Shown here piece after piece: positions 46,440 through 57,301 of a stretch of DNA of 64,000 nucleotides. Source of the DNA: Telopea speciosissima (taxonomy: Eukaryota > Streptophyta > Magnoliopsida > Proteales > Proteaceae); assembly GCF_018873765.1 (NCBI RefSeq), contig NW_025317479.1, forward strand, positions 1 through 64,000. The letters run 5' to 3'. The notes beneath the pieces were generated by a model. It was not told the DNA's origin, did not search any database, and saw only the letters and a program-made list of their open reading frames with translations. Position numbers and translations under genes: made by a program. Positions within the stretch are counted from its first letter, which is position 1; each line of letters begins with the position of its first letter.

Positions 46440-46704
46440 CTGATCTAACAGGCAAGCATCTCCAGCTTCTTCCTGGTCACAAACTCCATCGCAAGCAGAA
46501 GTTCTATGTCAGCTCTTACCTCTTCAGCTAAAGTCATAAAATACTCTCGCTCTTCTGGTCCACTAATGGCAGCAATGGCTAAATAAAAATCCAATCGATT
46601 CTCGGCTCGGGCCAACACTAGTCGTATCTGTCTCAGTCTCTCTCGTAGATGTCTAATATAAATCATATTGTCGGGGTCTCCAGTCGGGGCTGAGGCAATA
46701 GGCC
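46440..46704 (-). other. Possible spliced exon or small ORF upstream of B gag
   Basis: A 73-residue minus-strand frame (46666-46445) rich in Arg, Leu and Glu (HLRERLRQIRLVLARAENRL; EEREYFMTLAEEVRADIELL), predicted mostly helical. It is bounded in element sense by an acceptor-like TTTATTACAG (ending 46705) and a donor-like CAG|GTAAAT (46439). The frame is open upstream to the acceptor. Not recognised; it could be an extra leader exon or simply a chance ORF. Confidence 0.4.
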
Positions 46705-46712
46705 CTGTAATA

Positions 46713-47343
46713 AAGAACGGTTCTAAGCATCAGGCTATACTTAATTAAAAGAATTAATTTCATATCTATTGGAATTTAAATAAATAAGGATCAGTGAAAC
46801 TAATTCTTGGGTTGGCTCAAGGTACCCTAACGTCTAGATGTTTCGATTGGCTAAATCTTCCCTTAGAATCCTATTCTCAGCTAACCTAGTCAGTGATTTG
46901 GGCAAGATCTACGCTTCCCACACGTAATACATATGTATTACAACATACCTATGTAACTATGTCTGGTTTACACAGCAACACCCCAGTCAGTTTGTACATC
47001 ACAATATTCGAGCATGTAATATAGTACACACCATATGTCATTATACACATCTATTTATATTTACATATATTAAATACTTATTATAAATATATCAACAAAA
47101 TTTCCCAAGCCCTTATGCTTTACTCAACCCTCAAATAGGAATTTCACCCCTTTGGGTTTAAGAAGGTTGTGTTTGTTTAATAAAGTATTAGTTAATATTA
47201 TTATTTTTTTTTATTATATATTTTTTTTCTTTATTAGTTTTTTTGATTAATTAAGATAATTCATATTTTTATGTCCATTAAGGTTATTATGGTCAATTCT
47301 TAAGTCTTTGTATGCAAATAGCCCAAAACAACAAAATTACCTT
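46713..47343. other. AT-rich spacer in B between small ORF and antisense gene
   Basis: No ORF on either strand. It is strongly AT-rich at 47030-47290 with a T-rich run at 47200-47240, and may hold the promoter of the plus-strand gene. A defined TATA box cannot be chosen. Confidence 0.5.
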
Positions 47344-47394
47344 CACTGGGTGATGTCTCTAGGCGTTGCCACATCGCCCAGTGCCATCGTCCAG
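47344..47394 (+). repeat. CTGGGCGATG hairpin motif in the leader of the B antisense gene
   Basis: CACTGGGTGATG arm, GTCTCTAGGCGTTGCC, then ACATCGCCCAGTGCCATCGTCCAGAG. Same motif and orientation as the two copies in each B LTR. Confidence 0.75.
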
Positions 47395-47558
47395 AGAATC
47401 GAGATGCAGGTTTTTAAATCCGAGAGGGGCCCATTTGCATTCCAACTTCTTCTAAACTTCTCTAAACACCTAGGAAAAGTCTTTGGAGGGTGAGGGGACC
47501 ATTTCTACACCAAATCTTAGTGTTTCCTCAAGTTCTTCGCGTGCCTACACGTGCCTTG

Positions 47559-47674
47559 GTAAGATTTTTGGTTGTTTTCCTATTTTAACTCTTCCTTTTG
47601 CTTCCCCAATGTTTTGGCTAGGGTTTTGCTAAACTTTCTTGCCCTAACCATGTTATTTTCTTCTCTTTTTGTAG
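47559..47674 (+). other. Putative 5' UTR intron of the B antisense gene
   Basis: Donor CCTTG|GTAAGATT and acceptor TTCTCTTTTTGTAG|; 116 bp, T-rich, with the ATG three bases after the acceptor. Confidence 0.6.
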
Positions 47675-47677
47675 GAA

Positions 47678-48607
47678 ATGTCTACAAGTCATCGCACGGC
47701 TAGGAAATCAGTAGCCCAGAAGCGGCTACGGGTTGAGTCAGAGGATTCTTCGGCATCCTCAGTACCTCCTTCATCTCCTAGTGATGATTCTTCTTCGGAG
47801 GAACCCAACTTTGATCATTTCCTCTTCTCTAGGTATGAACATGATAAGGAGTGGAAAAATTTTGAATCTCTAAAGATTGTGAATGGTTGGGTAGTCCGAG
47901 TAGAGGACTTTCACCAACACAATCTCTATACTAGGTTCATCATTTTGGGTTGGACTCCCATGTTGGCACCCACCGACCCATGTTATCCCTACTTGGATCG
48001 GTACTTTTACTGTAACCTAGTGCCTTCTAGTACCCAGGAGTTCGGAGTGGAGAGTAGGGTAAAGGGAGTGGATATTAGGCTGACGACTACCCTATTAGCA
48101 GAGATTTTGGGTTTACCTGACTCAAGAGAGAGGATTTACTATCAACCACAGATGGACATTTCAGAGATGTTGTCTTTAGAGACTAGGAGGACGGTCTTCA
48201 AAGCATTGACAGGGTCACAGAGCACACCTAGGTCTGAGACTTCTTACAAACCTAGTGCTAGGGTGATCAGTAGGTGTGTGACCTACAACATTTATCCCAA
48301 GGGTGGGAACAGAGGCAGCATATCCATGCTAAGGGCGTACATCACTTACTGTCTCTTGGGAGCTGGGAAGGGAGGTCCAGTCATAAACCTTCCATATCTA
48401 TTGCTTCAGGTAATGCTTTACCATGCTAGGAACCCAGCTGATGGGAACCTTCCTTATGGGAAGTTCCTTACTTCAATCTTCCAGCACTTTGGGGTTCCAT
48501 TAGAGGGTGAGTACGCAGAGAAAGATAGATCCTGGCCTATTGATAAGACCTCGATCCTGAAGATGAAGGTGCTTGGGGAGGATCCACCAGAAGATGAGGG
48601 CAGATAG
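47678..48607 (+). CDS. Antisense gene of B: plant-transposon-protein-like
   Basis: A 309-residue plus-strand ORF in a minus-strand retrotransposon. It has a serine-rich acidic N-terminus (residues 20-45), then the conserved block LGW (90-92), YLDRYFYCNL (105-114), RVKGVDIR (127-134) and AEILGLPDS (141-149). A later part has SMLRAYITYCLLGAG and PYGKFLTSIFQHFGVPLEGE. Order and motifs match the J ORF. From memory this is the 'putative plant transposon protein' family; no catalytic residues or function are known to me. Codons beyond the TAG at 48605 are treated separately. Its 930 open bases contrast with the broken gag-pol beside it. Confidence 0.7.
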   Translation: MSTSHRTARKSVAQKRLRVESEDSSASSVPPSSPSDDSSSEEPNFDHFLFSRYEHDKEWKNFESLKIVNGWVVRVEDFHQHNLYTRFIILGWTPMLAPTDPCYPYLDRYFYCNLVPSSTQEFGVESRVKGVDIRLTTTLLAEILGLPDSRERIYYQPQMDISEMLSLETRRTVFKALTGSQSTPRSETSYKPSARVISRCVTYNIYPKGGNRGSISMLRAYITYCLLGAGKGGPVINLPYLLLQVMLYHARNPADGNLPYGKFLTSIFQHFGVPLEGEYAEKDRSWPIDKTSILKMKVLGEDPPEDEGR

Positions 48608-49059
48608 GGATGTAGCAGGGAGAGGGGCATGGTATGGAGCATGGTGGAGATGACCAGGGAGAGATCCATGGTGGAGATGTCCATGGTGAGGGTATTCAGA
48701 GTGTGGAGATGGGGAACATTGAGGGAGACACCCAGGGCTTACATGCAGAGGAGTAGGGCATAGGTCAGGGTGACTTCGAGGGTTTTGACACTCAGTTTAC
48801 TGACTTACCTTCCTATGAGGCGACCGGTGCCACTAGTTCTTAGGTGCCAGGGCCTTCTGACTGGGTGCAGATGATGACACATTTCTAGAGTCTCGGTACC
48901 CAGCTTTCGAACATGGCAACCTAGATGGACCAGGGCTTCTCTTCCTTGGAGAGTAGAGTGGGATCTATGGAGCGACAACTAGATTTCGGGGACAAATTTT
49001 ACAGAGTTGACTCTCACCAGACGCAGCCTCCTCCAGATGACTTACCTCCGACTATGTAG
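48608..49059 (+). pseudogene. C-terminal tail of the B antisense gene, broken
   Basis: After a frameshift near 48605-48612 another plus-strand frame reads on to TAG 49057-49059, interrupted by five stops that are all TAG. It has a Gly/His/Glu-rich repetitive part and then a heptad-like segment (GFSSLESRVGSMERQLDF) followed by QPPPDDLPPTM. This looks like a coiled-coil C-terminus of the ancestral protein. Confidence 0.5.
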
Positions 49060-49364
49060 CTCCTTGTTCAGTTTTCCAGCAGTTGATGTCACATGATTAG
49101 ACTTTTTTTTTTTTAAGCTCATGTGCTTTTCTTTCTTTGGAATGTACTCAGTTTAGTGTTTCTTTTATCAGCTATGTAATTATTACATTTTCTATTTACC
49201 AGTGAAACTTATGTAGTGGCTTGGCCACAGTTGTCTCTTATTTAACAGAATTTATGCATCTTTTATTTATTTATATCTACCTCCCCTGTAGCTTTTAATT
49301 ATTATAAATTTTATTATTTTAAAGCTTATTAGTCCTAGTCTGCACCCCATGAATGAAAGAAGAG
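49060..49364. other. B spacer between antisense gene and PBS
   Basis: AT-rich, no ORF; would be the 3' flank of the antisense gene and the start of the element leader. Confidence 0.5.
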
Positions 49365-49382
49365 CCTCACACTCTAATACCA
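49365..49382 (-). other. B primer-binding site (tRNA-Met type, mutated)
   Basis: Element sense TGGTATTAGAGTGTGAGG, five bases inside the LTR. One transition from TGGTATCAGAG as seen in C. Confidence 0.8.
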
Positions 49383-51239
49383 AGCTCTGTCACACCCCAA
49401 ACCACCCCTAGGAGGATTGGGTAGGTGACCCAAATTGTAGAACGGCAATCCGCCAAATCCCACTGATCTAGAAGCAGTGGTTACATTCACGGAACCACAT
49501 TCATTCACTTTACCAAAGGCAAGATCAAAGTGCTGCAGATAAACTACAATTTCAATAATAAAAGGAAGGATAGTGATACGGGGAAATGATGATAATATAT
49601 ACATAAGAAAGTTTGTACATTTCTCACCAACCCACAAACATAGAAACAAATCTGACAAAAATAGAACTACATACATAAATATATACAGGGTGAGCATATT
49701 CAACCCCAAAAGGGAAAACAAAGTAAAAACTACAACAGGAGCACAGTCAGGACGGGGATAAATTCCTAACAAAAACAAAAAGAAGTTCCCAAAACAAAAA
49801 CCATCAGAAGCACTGCTCAACGGTCTTCATCAATGACCACCGAGAAAGTACGCAGGATCGGTATGACCTCCATCGGGGTCCACACCAACATCATCGTAAC
49901 AACCAGGACTCTCCTCCTCGAGATGAGCCTTCAGGCCACACTGGCATCTATCTGCAAAATCATCTAAAAAAAAAACAATGTTTAACATAGTGTGAGCCCC
50001 ATTGAGCTCGTGAGCAAATAACATCAATCATGCATGCACTTGCAATCACAATTCACAATTCATATGTTCCTACATGATGTGCAAGTCCAGGTTATTATTA
50101 GCCACCTGACAATACAACTAAGTCAGGTCAGTGCTACTACAATCCCCACTACATGTACCCCTTCCCGCGATACACCCATTGAGTTGTCGGAGAGGACCAG
50201 CCAGCTCCCGCATCAATCACCAAGGTCAGCCCGACCAGCCCTCTGTGATTAACCTGTAGGGCAATCCATTTCTTTTCTCTTTTCTTTTCTTTGGCTTACA
50301 TCCCATATTCACCATTCCGGTGTTCTTTCATTTCTTTTCATTCACCTTTCCAGGGTTCTTTCATTTCCTTTCATTTCTTTTCTCATAAACATATGGTCAC
50401 ACTCACAGGCATCCAACACTTAAACCCCTGTTGGCTAGGGTGCGTAGCATGGGTGATGAAACTCTAGCCCCATGTCTATATGGCATCGTATGAGTCGGGT
50501 GGTGTCAACCACATCCCATTCTACGGGCTACCACAGGCCTCATTTCCAAGCCGACTACGGCATCTAATCTAACAATCACAATCATCATATAAGAATTCAC
50601 GGTGTTGATCAACAGACAGTCATTATGCAGTGATTTGAGTAGTTTGAATAGAAGTAAATAACACAGCATATACAGTTCAGTTCTTATTAGCCGGCATACC
50701 ATCATAATTACACATGCACATATGATAGTATTATTCACTCACCTGAGTTTAGTTCTAGATACTCAGTTGCAAACTCAGTTCCAACAGCAGTCTGGTTATT
50801 GACCTTGAGCGCGGCATCAATTCCTAGATATAAATCAAAAGTTTTCATATTAAGTTTTCAGTCTATCACTGGTACTCCTAGGGTTAACCCAAGCTTAATG
50901 GGTTGACCCGGTGCTTGATTGGTACTCATTTGGGATCACTGGCCTTGCTCTGGGTCTTAGGCTCATGTTCCGGTGCATCATCCAGTGTCAATGGCACAAG
51001 GGTAATATGGTCATTTTCAATAGTTGTACCTGACCCTAGGTCAGATCAGGTCCACAGTGCTATCCACAGCTTGCCTATGCTGCAGGACCAAGCACAGCAG
51101 GGTTTCCTTCACCTGTGGGGCCCACTAGGGTTCCAAAGTATTCCTTCACCAAGGACAGATGTGGGGAAGGGCTTTTTGGTCATTTCTCAACCTCCCACAG
51201 TGTCCCATAGCCAGATTAGGATTCCAAAAATTTTCCATT

Positions 51240-51290
51240 CACTGGGCGATGGCTCTAGGCGATGTCTACATCACCCAGTGCATCGCCCAG
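51240..51290 (+). repeat. CTGGGCGATG hairpin motif, B 5' LTR copy 1
   Basis: Same as 39910-39960, with the inverse arm intact. Confidence 0.75.
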
Positions 51291-52027
51291 AGGCTGCAAT
51301 CGATAAATGGGATGAGATTCCAAGGTGGGGCTTCTTGGGCAGTGTGCTCAACATTACCCCATGCATGTTAGGGTGATGTGTAGCCCTCGAGGTGGCCTAC
51401 CTATGGGTCCAAATGGATCATCCATTAGGTCCACCATCAGGCTGCCAATGGCTGCCCAGGTAACCTAGTGAATAGTATCACAGGGTTTTCTCCAAACTTG
51501 GAATTCAATTCTAGCCACATGCAAGGCTGGAAATGGATGTAAAATAGTGGTTCAAGGCTGCAACCACCTAGGGTTTGGTCTTTGCAACCATGGCTTGCAT
51601 CCAGGGCTTCAATCAGTCAGCCAGAAGTGAATCTGGGCAGTACAACTGTGCACAGCCAGAATCGGTTCTCATAAACAGCAAATCAAAATTATGAAATTAC
51701 ATAAAAATTCCAGATCTTCCATGCTTAAGGCTTGCATGGCAGATCTAGTGCTGTTCTAGGCAAACCCTACCTGTTCAGGGCTGCCCAAGGAGTAAAATCA
51801 CAACAAACATAGAGAAGAAATGGGGACAATAGGTATACATAAGTATTTTATACCTGAGCAGGTCTAATAGAGCTCGGGTTCAGGCCTGGTGCAGGGCTGC
51901 AGCAGGTCCCCTTCCTTCTTCCTTCTTCTTTCTTCTTCGCCTTCCTCTTCTTTCTCTCCTTTTTCTCTCCTTTCTCTCCCCACGGTTCTAGAAGAAATAA
52001 GAGCTCTAAATGATCTCAAAACCCTTC

Positions 52028-52036
52028 TATTTATAG
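52028..52036 (-). promoter_or_regulatory. B 5' LTR TATA box
   Basis: CTATAAATA on the minus strand, also at 40707-40715 in the 3' LTR. Confidence 0.6.
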
Positions 52037-52249
52037 GCCCAGCCTTCATTGAGGCTTGTTTGGCTATGAAGGCCCCTTTTGAAAATCAACTTTTAAACTG
52101 ATTTTGACTGATTCTGGGCACACTGGTGGGGTCCACAGTGAACCAAGGGTATGAGGTGGTCCCTCAGACTTCCCTCTATCAGTGGAGGGTGCCCATGTTC
52201 ATATTGGGTGGTCCCCATAAATAAAAATCAATTAAATATGCAGAATCAC

Positions 52250-52303
52250 CCACTAGGCGATGTCACTGGGCCTTGTTGCATCACCCAGAGCCATCGTCTA
52301 GAG
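52250..52303 (+). repeat. CTGGGCGATG hairpin motif, B 5' LTR copy 2
   Basis: CACTAGGCGATG ... CATCACCCAGAG CCATCGTCTAGAG; mutated relative to the 3' LTR copy. Confidence 0.65.
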
Positions 52304-53217
52304 AATTCCAGCAAGCTAAAATTCGATGGGCTTGCATAGGGGTTTGACCCTTGGTCAGGGTATTGTCCCCACATGCCCTCTAGGAGATTTTTACACACTT
52401 TTACAGAGGTGGGTCCCTCCATTATAAGGAGGAGAGACATTACCTGGGATCCAAACCATATATCAGGCAATGAGTTGTACATTTGCAGGGGTCTGTTGTC
52501 CACCTACTGACAGGCATGTAGGATGATCCACACTGGGACTCTTCATCAATCCAAACCACTGGAGTGATACTCCACAGTGATCCTGGTTGCCTGGTCAGGG
52601 GTTCCTATCCTTCAATCAAAATTCCAGTTAGCCAGGGGCAGGGTTTGACATAAACCCCTGTTGGCAAGGGTCGTAGCATAGGGTACGGTAGATCCTAACC
52701 ACAGATATACTACATGCATTTCTATCTTCCCGAGAGGTATTCCGGGTGCATAAACGTCCCATTCTATCTAGTACCCGGGTACCAGCATGACACGGCACAT
52801 ATAGACCAGGATGGCAATCAATATCAATAATAAGAATTTATGGGGCCCCGACACCGTAACCTGATATCACAATATAAAACATCATACTTGCCTCTCATCA
52901 ATTCATGTCCACAAGTTTCATATGCAAGATGCAACATAGCAAGAATGAATGCACGCACAGAGATCAATATATTAGTCTAGATAATCCATTCCCATAATTA
53001 TATATATATATATATCAATCCCAAACATCACCCAACTCCCACTCACATATTGTTTGATTGTTGTTTGGTGAAGTTTGGTCAAGTGCACGTACTCCCGTAT
53101 AGATTCCAAGGTCTGAGAATGCATGAAAGTAGCGTTAGGAGCATATAGGTGGATCCCACAAAAGGTCCCAACAAATAAATGCGATTTGGGCTAAGACAGC
53201 AGGAACAGATAAAGGAA

Positions 53218-53486
53218 CGGCGCCAGACGGGTGAATCCGATCGTGGATCCGCCCAGGTCATGCCCAGAAAGTATATGGAACGAACTCAAGGGCAGATGCA
53301 GAACGTGAGTCCGCTCGTAGATCCGTTCTAACCCTGAGACACACCCGAGAGCAACTTAAGGATTCTAGGTTTTGGCGGATTCATCTTAGGTGAGTCCACT
53401 CGTAACTCCACTCAGGAGGAGAGCCAAATTAGGCTGAACGGACTAACGAACCGATACACGACAGTGAGTCTGATCGTTCATCCGCT
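53218..53486 (+). repeat. GTGAGTCCG-TCGT inverted-repeat motif cluster in D LTR
   Basis: Units at about 53218-53253, 53292-53328, 53375-53414 and 53435-53486, with a further one at 54228-54280. The clearest unit pairs CGGACTAACGA with TCGTTCATCCG around a GACAGTGAGTC centre. Confidence 0.6.
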
Positions 53487-54341
53487 GCCCTTCCTTTGAA
53501 CAGTTGTGAAGAGCATCACCTCCTGCCCTTCATTCATGGATCCATTAGGGTTTTGGGGTTGGGGAGGTGAGCTTAGAGCTTCGTTGGAGGTCCAATGTAT
53601 GAGGGCCTACACAAAGATAAGGGGATTTAGGGATTTTAGGTCCATTCTCAAGATTCTTCCCAACCTAAGTTAGGTTTCCAATGATTGAACAGCATAGGGG
53701 TCAATCACAGCCATGAATGCATTAAGGTGAAAGGGATTTAAGTCTAAAGGAGCATTAACTAGGTATTGTTGAGCTCCCACGAGAAAACCCAACAAAGAAG
53801 TCGATCCCAAGGGATCCCCAGACCTAGAAATGGAAGAGAGGAAGAGGTAGGTGAGGTCATTTACCTCAAAGTTGAACCAATCGATGTCTCTCCCCTCCAC
53901 AGCCTCTCAAGCCCTTCTTCTCCAAGCCTTCAATGCTCCCACAGCTCCAACTATTTGGATAGGTGATAGGAGAAGTGTTTTGAGACTTGAGAGTGAAGTC
54001 TTGGTTTTAAGACTAATCTCCCACTTAAGGTGTGTTTGGTCTGAAGCTTAATGAGCCAAAACTCATTAAAAAGGCTTATTTAGCCAATGAGTCCACCCAA
54101 TGGAAACCCTTCAAACCAAGGAAAGACAAGGATGAGGCCAACCTCGTTCAAAAGACTAAACTAGAGTGCCCGAGGTATGAGGTGTAGGTCCCACATAAGA
54201 AAAATACACAAAACTCAAAGACAGCACGGGCGGACTAACGGAGGGTTGCGGTGCTGATGAGTCCGCTCATGCGTCCGTTGTTGGTGTAAAGGCAGAAACA
54301 TAAGGGAAAAGGGTTGGGCTTTGGCCCACACTCCAAGGTCG

Positions 54342-54346
54342 ACTAC
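54342..54346. other. Target-site duplication of F (left copy)
   Basis: actac; right copy actag at 61164-61168 (one mismatch). Confidence 0.7.
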
Positions 54347-56133
54347 TGTTTGAGTTAAAAAATTATACCGCAAGCGTACAGGTCAATCGTAGCTACGGGT
54401 CGAACACGAGGAGATATATGCCACTCTATTTAACAACTTAAAATTAATGCAAAGTGAACCAAATTAAAGTGTTATATTAAACTAATGAAACTAATAAAAA
54501 TTAATGCATCTTAACTCACAAGCATCTAACAAAATTAAGGGATTAAGTTGGCGTCCTAACACATCAGCATCTAACCTATCAAACTAACGTAAATTGGAAG
54601 GAATAACAAAAACGCAGCCATACTTCATAATCACATAAAAAGAAATAAGGGAATAAAAGTGCATCCACATACCACAACCATATAAAAAAAATAAAAGAAA
54701 TAGAGGGAGAAGAAGAAGAAGATAAAGAGAGATAGAGGAGAGGGACAATGAGATTGAGAGTTTAGATAGTAAAACCTGGATGTGCTTGCATGAATGTAAC
54801 TGAAAAGCTTGAATACTTCATAAACTTACCTTGGCCTCCTCTTCTAAATCTTCAAGTCTTATCATCAACTTAAGAACTTAGACTAGAAGGCTTAAAACCT
54901 AAACTAGAATTAAGAAATTACAACCCAATTAAAGATATAAATTGAAATTAAAGCATAAACTAAACCTATTACAGCCATTAAATGAAAATCAAAAAGCAAA
55001 CTAGAACTTAGAAAAGCCAAAAATCACAACTTAGAAGGAGAAGAAGAAAAGAAATTTTACTAAGTGAATGAACTAAAAATTACACTAAAAACTGAATTAA
55101 AATTGAACTAGAAACTAACTAAAAACTGAAATAACAAACTAACTTCTTACAACCCAGAGGACAAGGAGTATTTATAGGGGGAAGAGAGGGGAAGAGAGAA
55201 CAGGAAAGTGTAGGAGAAATATTCCCTAAGAAAAGAGAATATTCTCTTCACCTTCCTCTTTTACAATGCCTTGAATCCTAAGAAAAAAGGAAAAAAAATA
55301 GAAAGAAGAAGAAGAGAAGATTGTTTACATAGACCTTCTATTTCTAAAAAAGTAAACTTCCAATTCTAACAAGTGCTTCTTTTTCTTTGTAGATATCTTT
55401 TCCAAGCAATAAAATCAAAGATGCTTTGATTTTTCAACCTTCCATAGATGAGAAAATATCTTTCAAAATAAATCTATCCCAAGTAGAATTCCAGAAGTGC
55501 CCTTGAGAAGTTGGAGGAGAGAGAGAGTAAGGATGATGACTAAGATTCCTTCAAGAATAAATAAAATACCCATTCTGTCCTTCAAAAAACATGGAGTATG
55601 AGGTGCTTATATAGGCCTCACCATTGTGTTCCTTGCAAAAAATCACCCAAAATAGACCCAAATTTCGTCCAATTTGGAGTTCAGGAGCCCAAGATATCTC
55701 AAGTTGAAGTTGGACTGTCCAGAGCCCTCCAAATGGAATCTTTCGGGTAAAGGAAATATAACTTCTGGTTATTGCGTTAAGGCTCTTGGAATCCGAACTT
55801 TTGCTTCACTTTGTCTCTGGCCGACTGTCAATAATTACAAATAAACTCCTACAGACCATTTTCGTGCTTCGTTACGGAAACGGCCGTAACCTCTTCGTTT
55901 CAACTCAGAATCATGTGCCGTTTGAACCGTTGCGAAGCTGACTCGATGGGCTATGGATCCAAGCCATTAACACCTCTAAACAGATTAAAAATATTTCCTT
56001 AGCAACATCTCCTCCATTTTCACAAGAATTCACCTAAAACCTGAAAAGCATAAGAAAGCACCGAGTAACTCTGTCCAATGTGGTAAAATGTATGCTTTAT
56101 GCCCTAAGATTTCACACATAAATGATCTCATCA
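54347..56133 (-). repeat. F 3' LTR (1787 bp)
   Basis: TGTTTGAGTTAAAAAATT...GATCTCATCA. TATA box on the minus strand at 55169-55177. A few percent different from 59376-61163. Confidence 0.92.
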
Positions 56134-57300
56134 GATTCCCCCACACTTGAACGTTACTTGTCCTCAAGTAAAGCAAAAACAAAAATTAACCTAGAATGCA
56201 GAAAATCCTAACTCACTTTCGTAGCAATCACGGTTGCACTTAGCATGTGCAACAAGCCTTTAAACCCCTAGGTTACCCCTAGTGGACGAGTTTTGTCTCG
56301 TGGGTGTTTATAGTGAATGTACACCTAAAATTCAATTGTAAATAAATGCTGCAAATTTTAATCATGGCATAAGTAGGACAGTGCACATAATCCCAAAAAG
56401 TGTTCAACTAAAGATCAAGGAGCCAAAGGTTCCCCCACACTTGAATTTTATCACCCCACATCAATTCAAGTAATAAGCATGTATCAAGATTAAGGAATCT
56501 CCTCATATTTTCTGAACACTACTCACCTTCAAGTAAACCCCCCATAGCATCGATGGAACCAAAGACTTAGGCATTGAGTATTGTTGATCATACTTTTTTT
56601 TTTTTTTCAGGCATGAAGGTAAAAGTTTTTTCTTTATCAACCACAAACTCTATTTCTACTCCACTACTGTTCTTTGAATGACATGGTGGAGCATACACCA
56701 GACACCCAAATACTTGGTAGCTTCGCTTTTTGCATATATCCATAAGACATTGTGACGTTGATGCAAGAGTTTTTTGAGTTTTCTTCCAAGGAATTTCGAT
56801 CAAGTCACCCTGCTTCATGAGGCACAGTGCCCTGTCTAGTCCCAAGGAATTCCACTTTCTTTTCCGTTCCTTGGTTTATTTCTTTTTCTTTTCTTTCTTT
56901 TTTTTTTTCATTCACTTCCACTTTCATGTCTTGCCACAAACAACTTGGTCTCAACTACTAGCCAAAAGATCAAAGGGTCCATAAAACACATAGAGGAATC
57001 TAGCCATCAAATGAAATAACGCTCATATTTTCAAACTCAATCCCCATCACTAGATACAAACCAACTACTGTCCTTGAAAAGGAATTTTTTATTATTTCGC
57101 ATGCTAGGATACCTAATTCCCTCTCTCCCTCATTTTGCAATCAAAGAGACATATGCAAAAAATCAAACTATTGCCACAATCAAAATTAACCAATTAAGCC
57201 CAACATCCCCCCCCATACTTAATTCATGCAGTGTCCTCAATGCATGCATAAAAGAAAAAAATAAGGACAAGGGAGGAGATGAAGGGGCTTACCAGATATA
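56134..57300 (-). other. F PPT and 3' non-coding region
   Basis: PPT at 56134-56148 (same as A). Further PPT-like tracts at about 56430-56442 and 57209-57220, the last again followed by GTCCTCAA. No ORF supported. Confidence 0.7.
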
Positions 57301-57301
57301 A

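Larger units (their letters stand above)
38070..52650 (-). mobile_element. Element B: complete Tekay-like chromovirus with an antisense gene
   Basis: 14.6-kb minus-strand element with TSD taaac on both sides (38065-38069, 52651-52655), LTRs of 3257 and 3263 bp, PPT, tRNA-Met-type PBS and decayed gag, protease, RT, RNase H, integrase and chromodomain-like tail. The leader between PBS and gag is unusually long (3.2 kb) and carries a gene on the opposite strand. LTR divergence and many stops show it is not recent. Confidence 0.93.
49388..52650 (-). repeat. B 5' LTR (3263 bp)
   Basis: TGTCACACCCC...GCAGGGTTTGACA. Partner of 38070-41326. Hairpin motifs at 51240-51290 and 52250-52303; minus-strand TATA box CTATAAATA at 52028-52036. 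A small duplication (ctttcatttc...) occurs near 50320-50370 relative to the 3' LTR. Confidence 0.93.
52651..54346 (-). repeat. D 3' LTR, segment 2
   Basis: Begins with the B TSD (taaac) and ends at the F insertion (actac, 54342-54346). Contains a (TA)n run at 52999-53014 and the GTGAGTCCG motif cluster. No gene seen. Confidence 0.75.

Noticed and set aside
53670..54051. Short ORFs on both strands in D LTR segment 2
   Set aside because: No domain, inside an LTR, and not preceded by any coding signal.
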